From assembly GCA_951800145.1 (NCBI GenBank), contig CATOJE010000004.1, forward strand, positions 1-64,000: a stretch of 64,000 nucleotides of DNA. The letters are read 5' to 3'. Under the pieces are notes generated by a model. It was not told the origin of the DNA, made no database searches, and was given only the letters and a program-made list of their open reading frames with translations. A program made the translations under genes and the position numbers. Shown one piece after another: positions 57,665-64,000 of this stretch. This DNA comes from an uncultured Lachnospiraceae bacterium. GTDB lineage: Bacteria > Bacillota > Clostridia > Lachnospirales > Lachnospiraceae. Within the stretch, counting starts at the first letter, position 1. Every line of letters starts with the position of its first letter.

Positions 57665-58423
57665 TTAGTCAATATTGATAGACAGCTTATTTACCGTATC
57701 GGTGAGATAGAATTTAAAATAATTTCCTGACATGATCTGCTTCGTCCAGTGAATGGGATTGCCTACATCCGAAATGATGGTTTCCTTCAGGATAAACAGC
57801 GGATTCCCGGGCTGGAGCTTTAAGAAGAGCGCCTCCTCCGGAGTGGCCCCGCTGGCCTCCAGGCAGATGGTGGTATGACAGTAATTTTCAGGGTTTGCCC
57901 CAGTGCGCTTTTCCAGGGTGTCATACAGGGAGCGATCCTCCAGATCCTCTTCCAGCAGGAAGCTGTATTCCCGGTAAGGCAGGTGGACATGCTCGATGAT
58001 CACCGGATGCCCGTCTGCATAGCGGATGCGTTTGATATAGATGATATCGTCACCCTCCTCCAGCTGCAGCGTGCGGATATCGTACATGGAGGCCTCCTGG
58101 CGGCGTACACAGAGGATGTGGGTATTAATACGAATATTATTTTCCCGGCAGGTGGTGGTAAAGCCGCTGAAGGTAACCAGATTAGAGGTAATCTTTTGAT
58201 TCTCCACAAAGGTACCCTTGCCGTGCCTGCGGATTAAGATGCCCTGATCTACCAGGTCCGTTATAGCATTCCGTATGGTAACGCGGCTTACCTGGTATAG
58301 CTCGCAAAATTTGCTTTCACTGGGAAGCATCTGACCGGCCTGATATTCCCCGGTCATGATCTTTTGCTTAATGTCATTTTCTATCTGCTGATAAAGCGGA
58401 ATTGCACTTTCATGTTCAATCAT
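57665..58423 (-). CDS. GntR family regulator with UTRA domain (FrlR-like)
   Basis: MIEHESAIPLYQQIENDIKQKIMTGEYQAGQMLPSESKFCELYQVSRVTIRNAI; UTRA-like C-terminus; divergent from ABC transporter. Confidence 0.9.
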   Translation of the reverse strand: MIEHESAIPLYQQIENDIKQKIMTGEYQAGQMLPSESKFCELYQVSRVTIRNAITDLVDQGILIRRHGKGTFVENQKITSNLVTFSGFTTTCRENNIRINTHILCVRRQEASMYDIRTLQLEEGDDIIYIKRIRYADGHPVIIEHVHLPYREYSFLLEEDLEDRSLYDTLEKRTGANPENYCHTTICLEASGATPEEALFLKLQPGNPLFILKETIISDVGNPIHWTKQIMSGNYFKFYLTDTVNKLSINID

Positions 58424-58604
58424 AGTCGAATCCCCCCTTTCTCGTTTCATCCATTATAACATCTTGTATCATCATAATGCAAGTTGAAAATGGAAAAATT
58501 CTGTTTTTTCTTACCGAAATAAAGAAACAGAAGGTGGCGATGTGAATACTCACTAAAAAAAGCAGAGGAATTAAATTTTTTCTGTGAAAAAAATTATTTT
58601 TTAC

Positions 58605-58636
58605 TTGACTGTAGTAATATAATGTGTTAATATAAG
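58605..58636 (+). promoter_or_regulatory. Promoter/operator-like site 2 of Amadori locus
   Basis: TTGACT-N17-TAATATAAG, followed by the palindrome ATATCATGATAT (58650-58661). Confidence 0.65.
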
Positions 58637-58716
58637 CTCAACAATTATCATATCATGATATAATACAAGATTTGATATGAAGTAACCTGCGATAAATGAA
58701 AAAGGAGGAAGAAAGA

Positions 58717-60078
58717 GTGAAAGTGAAGAGAACAATTAAGGTCGTTACTGCGTTGGCATTAAGTATGGCTGTCCTTGCAGGCTGCGGAGGCGGCGGAGGC
58801 CAGAGCGCAGGGGGAGGGCAGAATGCCGGCGGAGAGGCCACGAAGAGTGCAGACTCTGGGAATTCCAGCCAGGAGGCTTCAAGCGGCGATGTAGTGATTA
58901 AGTTCGTCCACAAATTCCCGGAAGAAAAAAGAATGCAGTACTTTAATGAGGTGGTTGCACAGTTTGAGGAGCAGAATCCTGGAATTAAAATCGAGATGAC
59001 TGCCTACGGCGATGAGGAGATCAAGGATAAGACAAGAGTGCTTCTTGGCAGCGACGACGCGCCGGATATTTTCTTTACCTGGAGCGGCGAGAGAATTACT
59101 CAGTACGTGGATTCCGGTAATGCCTTAGATATCACCAAGTACCTGGAAGAGGACGGTGCATGGAAGGACAGCTTTAACCAGTCAATGCTGGGCTGCTGCA
59201 TTAAGAATGGCTCCTACTGGGCGATTCCCTGGGATTACTCTTCCAAGGAGATGGTTTATAACAAGAAGATCTTCGCAGATGCCGGGATCACAGAGGTTCC
59301 CAAGACCTGGACGGAATTCCTGGATGATTGCCAGAAGATCAAGGATATGGGAATTACCCCCATTGCTGTGGGAAATCAGTATAGCTGGGTCGTATGCCAT
59401 TACCTTACCACTTTAAATGGAAAGCTGGTTCCTGCAGATGTTACCAATAAGAATTACACCATGGAAGAGGTAGCTTACACAGATCCCGGCTATGCTCAGG
59501 CGCTGGATATGATGAAGGAGCTGTATGACAAGGGCTTTACCAATGCAGATATTAACTCCTGTACATGGGAGATGTCCCAGGCTATGGTACAGGAAGGCAA
59601 GGCTGCTATGATTTATGAGGAAGTGCAGAACCTGGTGAACTACGAGAACGCTCTTGGAGATGACTGGAGCTACTTCGATTTCCCGGAGGTTGAGGGAGCT
59701 GCAGGAGAGGCTGGCTACATCACTGGCGGACCAGACGTATTTATGGTAAATTCCGCTTCCAAGCATCCGGATGAGGCGATCAAGTTCTTAAAGTGGATCA
59801 CCAGCGATGAGGTACAGTCCAAGATGGTATATGAGCTGGGCTTCCTTCCCTGTACAGGCGCAGAATTAGACGAGTCTAAGTGTATGCCTGAGTCTCTGGA
59901 AATTATTGAGAAGAACTTAGCAGCACCTGGTATCTCTGAGTGGCTTGATTGCGCCATTGACCAGGCCGTTGCAGATACTTATCTGATCGGCTGTCAGACG
60001 ATCTTTGATTCGGAAACCGGCGAGTCGATTATGAAGGATGTGAGCGCCACCGCTGAGGAGGTTGCCGCTGATAAGTAA
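58717..60078 (+). CDS. ABC transporter sugar/Amadori substrate-binding lipoprotein (FrlO-like)
   Basis: Lipobox ALSMAVLAGCGGGGG; extracellular solute-binding family 1 fold; GTG start with AAAGGAGGAAGAAAGA RBS preferred over ORF-track 58696. Confidence 0.9.
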   Translation: MKVKRTIKVVTALALSMAVLAGCGGGGGQSAGGGQNAGGEATKSADSGNSSQEASSGDVVIKFVHKFPEEKRMQYFNEVVAQFEEQNPGIKIEMTAYGDEEIKDKTRVLLGSDDAPDIFFTWSGERITQYVDSGNALDITKYLEEDGAWKDSFNQSMLGCCIKNGSYWAIPWDYSSKEMVYNKKIFADAGITEVPKTWTEFLDDCQKIKDMGITPIAVGNQYSWVVCHYLTTLNGKLVPADVTNKNYTMEEVAYTDPGYAQALDMMKELYDKGFTNADINSCTWEMSQAMVQEGKAAMIYEEVQNLVNYENALGDDWSYFDFPEVEGAAGEAGYITGGPDVFMVNSASKHPDEAIKFLKWITSDEVQSKMVYELGFLPCTGAELDESKCMPESLEIIEKNLAAPGISEWLDCAIDQAVADTYLIGCQTIFDSETGESIMKDVSATAEEVAADK

Positions 60079-60091
60079 CTGAAGGATTCGT

Positions 60092-60122
60092 TGTCCGGCA
60101 TCTCCTGGTGAGATGCCGGACA
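60092..60122. other. Perfect 13-bp intercistronic hairpin without U-tract
   Basis: TGTCCGGCATCTC-CTGGT-GAGATGCCGGACA between SBP and permease genes. Confidence 0.85.
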
Positions 60123-60144
60123 TATTGCTAAGAGAGGTAAAACT

Positions 60145-61044
60145 ATGACGACATTATACAAAAATAAAAAGATGCTGTTGGTTTTCCTGCTTCCTGCTGT
60201 AGCGGCTGTAGCATTGCTGATTTTCCTTCCGGTTATTGTAAATGTATATTACAGTCTTTTTAAATGGACAGCGTATTCGAAGACAATGGATTTTGTAGGC
60301 CTGCGGTATATCAAAAAGCTGTTTACAGATGATACCATCTGGCTTGCAGTGACGAATAATGCGAAATACGCAATCGTCTCCATTATCTTCCAGGTAGGAC
60401 TCGGCCTGATCATTGCTTATCTTTTAAATTCCTTTGCCAACAGCCGGTACGCCGCTGTGACCAGGGTTATTATCTTTATTCCGGCGGTGGTTTCACTGAC
60501 AGCCATCGGCCTCTTGTGGGTAATCGGGTACAGCCCGTCCATCGGCTTCGTGAATCCTCTTCTGGAAAAAATCGGCTTATCCTCCCTGACCAATGACTGG
60601 CTGGGAAATGCAAAGACAGCTATGTGGGCGGTAATCATGGTATCCCAGTGGCAGTACATCGGTGAGATGGTAATGCTGTACACCGTAGGACTTCAGAGCG
60701 TGCCTCTGGAGATTTATGAGTCAGCCAAGATCGATGGCGCCAGCGGGCTGCAGACCTTTTTCAGGATTACCATTCCGCTGATTAAGTCTACCATCCTCAT
60801 GAATACCACCATTACCATCATCGGTGCGTTTATGGTATTTGATGAGGTTTATGTTATGACCAGCGGCGGACCGGGGAATGCTACAGAGGTTTTGGCTACC
60901 CTGATGTATAAAACCGGTTTCCGGAAGGATAACATGGGCTACGCCAGCGCCATCGGCGTGCTGCTATTTGTGATCACCTTTGCATTCTCCTTTATCCAGA
61001 TGAGGATGTACAATGTAAAAGAAACAATGAAGGGGGAGAAATAG
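60145..61044 (+). CDS. ABC transporter permease (MalF-type, FrlN-like)
   Basis: 299 aa; EIYESAKIDGASGLQTFFRITIPLI EAA motif. Confidence 0.93.
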   Translation: MTTLYKNKKMLLVFLLPAVAAVALLIFLPVIVNVYYSLFKWTAYSKTMDFVGLRYIKKLFTDDTIWLAVTNNAKYAIVSIIFQVGLGLIIAYLLNSFANSRYAAVTRVIIFIPAVVSLTAIGLLWVIGYSPSIGFVNPLLEKIGLSSLTNDWLGNAKTAMWAVIMVSQWQYIGEMVMLYTVGLQSVPLEIYESAKIDGASGLQTFFRITIPLIKSTILMNTTITIIGAFMVFDEVYVMTSGGPGNATEVLATLMYKTGFRKDNMGYASAIGVLLFVITFAFSFIQMRMYNVKETMKGEK

Positions 61045-61045
61045 G

Positions 61046-61873
61046 ATGAGTATTGGCTCCAAGATAAAACGATGGATTATTCATATCTTTATGGCTCTCT
61101 ACATTGTGGCTATCGTCTTCCCTCTGCTTTGGATGGCAGTAAGCGGCTTTAAGGCGGACAGCGATATCTTCGGCTCCCCCTGGAGTCTTCCGGAGGTATG
61201 GCAGATTTCGAATTACACCTATGTGTGGAGCGCATATATCCAGAATACGGTAATCAACAGCTTATTCTTTACCATTACAGGCACCTTTTTCGTGGTTTTA
61301 ATCTCCGGTATGGCGGCGTATGCAATTATCCGTTTTGAGTTTAAGCACAAATATTTTGTCTTCATGTTTGTGCTCTCCGGAATGATGCTGGCGCCCCAGT
61401 GCTCCCTGATTCCCATTTATAAGCTGCTGTCTATGGTAGGACTGTACAATACCCGGATCGGCCTTTTGGTTCCCTACATTGCCTATCGGATCCCATTTTC
61501 CTTTTTCCTGATGTGGTCCTTTATGATTAATCTGCCCATCGAGGTAGAGGAGGCGGCGATCATCGACGGATGCTCCATCGCCCAGGTATTTTTCAGCATT
61601 GTCCTTAAGATGAGCAAGCCGGTTATCGCCACCACGGCGGTTATGAGCGCCAGATATATCTGGAATGACTTTGCCTTCGCCCTGGTATTTACCGAGGGAA
61701 GGAAGCTGCAGACCGTGCCCCTGGGAATCTTTGCCATCCGTTCCACCTCCCAGACCCAGTGGGGCGTGCTGATCGCCGGCTTAACTCTGGCAGCGCTGCC
61801 TATGGTGGTGGTATATATCTGCCTACAGCGGTATTTTGTGGATGGTTTAAATTCCGGTGCAGTAAAAGGATAA
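61046..61873 (+). CDS. ABC transporter permease (MalG-type, FrlM-like)
   Basis: 275 aa; VEEAAIIDGCSIAQVFFSIVLKMSKP EAA motif. Confidence 0.93.
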   Translation: MSIGSKIKRWIIHIFMALYIVAIVFPLLWMAVSGFKADSDIFGSPWSLPEVWQISNYTYVWSAYIQNTVINSLFFTITGTFFVVLISGMAAYAIIRFEFKHKYFVFMFVLSGMMLAPQCSLIPIYKLLSMVGLYNTRIGLLVPYIAYRIPFSFFLMWSFMINLPIEVEEAAIIDGCSIAQVFFSIVLKMSKPVIATTAVMSARYIWNDFAFALVFTEGRKLQTVPLGIFAIRSTSQTQWGVLIAGLTLAALPMVVVYICLQRYFVDGLNSGAVKG

Positions 61874-61889
61874 ATTTTTAAAATACCAG

Positions 61890-61921
61890 TTGACATGTGT
61901 ATTAACACGTGATAATATAAG
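61890..61921 (+). promoter_or_regulatory. Promoter/operator-like site 3 of Amadori locus
   Basis: TTGACA-N17-TAATATAAG with TATTAACACGTGATAA in spacer. Confidence 0.65.
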
Positions 61922-61967
61922 TTTAGAGAACAAAGAAACCTTATTTCATAAAACAGGAGGAACTGTA

Positions 61968-62972
61968 ATGATCGATTTTGATGAAAAAGTCATGTTGGAG
62001 CAGGCGGATAAGCTGTATGCCCTCAGGGGAGAGCTGGAGGCGATTGCAGACAAGGTTTGTGAAAAGGGATTTGATAATATCCTCTTCACCTCTGCAGGCG
62101 GATCCTTAGCAGCACTGGAGCCTTACGCCTATACCATGAAAAGTATGTCCAAGATTCCGGTGTTAACAGAGATTCCGGCGGAGATGATGCTGACGGATAA
62201 TGCGGAAATCACAGACAGAACCGTAGCGATCCTCACCTCAAAGTCTGGTGATACGAAGGAAACCGTTGCAGCGGCAAAGTGGCTGGCAGAGAAGCATGTG
62301 ACCACCATTTCCTTCTGTGGCGAGCAGGATTCTCCATTAAAGGAGGCGACTACCTACTCTGTATATTACGGAGACGCGGAGCCCCATGATCTGATTGCAA
62401 TCTTTGTTTTAGGAAAGATCATGTATAATAAGGGCGAATTCCAGGATTATCCCCAGTTTGCAGACGAATTAAAGAATCTGGGAAAGGCTCTGGTATCTGT
62501 GGCAAAGGCTTCTGACGCCAAGGGCATGGACTATGCTATGATGTTTGATAAAGCGGATAAGGAATACCAGATCTGGACTGGCTCCGGACTTACCTGGGGA
62601 CCAGTGTACTCCATGGCTATGTGTATCTTAGAGGAATGCCAGTGGCTTCGCACGAAATCTGTAAATTCCGCAGAATTTTTCCATGGAACCATCGAGATGG
62701 TGGAAAAGGGCGTGCTGGTATGCGTAGGCATGGGCGAGGGCCCCACCAGGCCGCTGGATGAAAGAGTCATCCGGTTTGCTGAGAAGCACACCAATCAGCT
62801 CTTTATCTTTGACACCAAGGATTATGAGCTTCCGGGCATCAGCGATAAGTTCCGCTGGATCTTATCCCCCATTGTGATGTGGGCAATCTTTACGAGGGCA
62901 TATAAGAATCTGGCAGAGATTCGCAAGCACACCATGGATATCCGCCGTTATTACAGAAGACTGGAATATTAA
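61968..62972 (+). CDS. SIS-domain sugar isomerase/deglycase 1 (FrlB/GfrE/GfrF family)
   Basis: 334 aa from MIDFDEKVMLEQADKLYALRGELEAIADKV; FTSAGGSLAALEPYAY, LTSKSGDTKETV; SAEFFHGTIEMVE. Confidence 0.82.
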   Translation: MIDFDEKVMLEQADKLYALRGELEAIADKVCEKGFDNILFTSAGGSLAALEPYAYTMKSMSKIPVLTEIPAEMMLTDNAEITDRTVAILTSKSGDTKETVAAAKWLAEKHVTTISFCGEQDSPLKEATTYSVYYGDAEPHDLIAIFVLGKIMYNKGEFQDYPQFADELKNLGKALVSVAKASDAKGMDYAMMFDKADKEYQIWTGSGLTWGPVYSMAMCILEECQWLRTKSVNSAEFFHGTIEMVEKGVLVCVGMGEGPTRPLDERVIRFAEKHTNQLFIFDTKDYELPGISDKFRWILSPIVMWAIFTRAYKNLAEIRKHTMDIRRYYRRLEY

Positions 62973-62993
62973 TACATAAAATTTAGAAGAAAA

Positions 62994-63017
62994 GGGGTCA
63001 AAAAACCTTTTGACCCC
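62994..63017. other. Perfect 10-bp intercistronic hairpin without U-tract
   Basis: GGGGTCAAAA-AACC-TTTTGACCCC between the two SIS genes. Confidence 0.85.
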
Positions 63018-63076
63018 AACATCATTTAAATGAATCAATCGGTTAAATCGAGATAAAAATCAGGAGGAAAATTAAT

Positions 63077-64000
63077 ATGTTTAATTTTAACGTTCCGCGT
63101 TATGAGAAGGTTGTAAGTGATGCCATTGCATTAAGACCTCAGATTGAAGCAGCGGTAGACCAGATTTGCAAGGATGGCTATTCCAATATTTTCTTTATTG
63201 GCTGTGGCGGCACCTATGCCCATTCTCTTCCCATGAAGTACTGGATGGACGGCTCCTCCTCCATCGAGACAGTAAGCGTAATCGCTGCCGAGTTTATGGC
63301 TGCACCGCCGAAGAAGTTTACCAAGGATTCTGTATGCGTATTCTCCACCAGAAGCGGCAATACAAAAGAGATCGTAGCTGCTGCCAAGTTCTGCAAGGAG
63401 GCAGGTGCAAGAACCGTTGTCTATGTATCCAATGACAATACTCCGGTATGTGAGTTTGCAGATTACAAGCTGTTCAGCTTTGCAGAGGATGACTGTCTGT
63501 GCGAGGCTATTTATACTTACATGATCACCTTAATTGCCAGATTCATGAAGAATGCCGGGGAATTCCCCAAGTATGAGCAGTTCATGGATGAGTATGCAAA
63601 GATCGTTCCCTATCTGTTAAAGGCGAAGGAGCAGTACGAGGATCGCTGTGCAAAGATGGCAGCCGAGCACAAGGACACAGATTATCATATGGTAATCGGA
63701 TCCGGTATGCTTTGGGGCGAGGCTTATGACTATGCTATGTGTATCTTAGAGGAAATGCAGTGGATTAAGACCAAGTCCATCCATGCGGCAGAATTTTTCC
63801 ATGGAACCATCGAGCTGCTGGAGGAGGGCATGAGCCTGATTCTCTTCTATGGAGAGGATGAGACCAGACCGCTGATGGATCGGGTAGATAAGTTTGCTGA
63901 GGAAACCATTAAGGAGAAATTCGGCACCAACATCCGTGTAAATAAGTTTGATACCAAGGAGGTTGAGCTGCCATTTACAGAGGATGAGTTCCGCAAGATC
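63077..64000 (+). CDS. SIS-domain sugar isomerase/deglycase 2 (FrlB family), truncated at window end
   Basis: ATG with AGGAGG RBS, open for 308 codons to the window edge: MFNFNVPRYEKVVSDAIALRPQIEAAVDQICKDGYSNIFFIGCGGTYAHSLPMKYWMDG...VFSTRSGNTKEIV...HAAEFFHGTIELLEEG. Confidence 0.85.
   Translation, partial: MFNFNVPRYEKVVSDAIALRPQIEAAVDQICKDGYSNIFFIGCGGTYAHSLPMKYWMDGSSSIETVSVIAAEFMAAPPKKFTKDSVCVFSTRSGNTKEIVAAAKFCKEAGARTVVYVSNDNTPVCEFADYKLFSFAEDDCLCEAIYTYMITLIARFMKNAGEFPKYEQFMDEYAKIVPYLLKAKEQYEDRCAKMAAEHKDTDYHMVIGSGMLWGEAYDYAMCILEEMQWIKTKSIHAAEFFHGTIELLEEGMSLILFYGEDETRPLMDRVDKFAEETIKEKFGTNIRVNKFDTKEVELPFTEDEFRKI

Noticed and set aside
1-64000. rRNA operon, intact prophage, transposase/IS element or toxin-antitoxin module
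   Set aside because: No rRNA-like sequence, integrase, transposase or phage structural gene recognized; only remnants of a mobile element at 2.3-6.2 kb.

Overview
A chromosomal window with the character of a sporulating Lachnospiraceae-type Clostridia. This assignment rests on the gene families present (SpoVT, SpmB, V-type ATPase, TelA/XpaC, a Met T-box), not on any database search. The first ~6.2 kb is an eroded accessory zone: a divergent MATE/PadR pair, an apparent relaxase/TnpV junction remnant, an AT-rich DUF1848 gene, two DUF3795-like genes, and two near-identical promoter cassettes 1.46 kb apart. The middle is mostly housekeeping: an exonuclease, an orphan KdpDE-like two-component system, a DUF1461-DacA fusion, a nine-gene V-type ATPase operon on the minus strand, trmB, trxA, tRNA-Lys(CTT), an NlpC/P60 hydrolase, a two-component system, an OLD-like ATPase/TOPRIM protein, XpaC/TelA/RecQ/GH5, SpmB, a MurL-MurD2-like pair, NrdDG with NrdR-like boxes, MetG with a T-box, TatD, KsgA and NagB. 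The most interesting part is the 3' end (about 54.7-64 kb). It is a fructoselysine (Amadori product) type locus with a PfkB kinase, a HAD phosphatase, a divergent GntR/UTRA regulator, an ABC importer lacking an ATPase, and two different SIS-domain deglycase-like genes. Three of its promoters share the architecture TTGAC-N18-TAATATAAG, with a palindrome-like spacer. All calls come from reading the sequence and the supplied translations; no homology searches were run.
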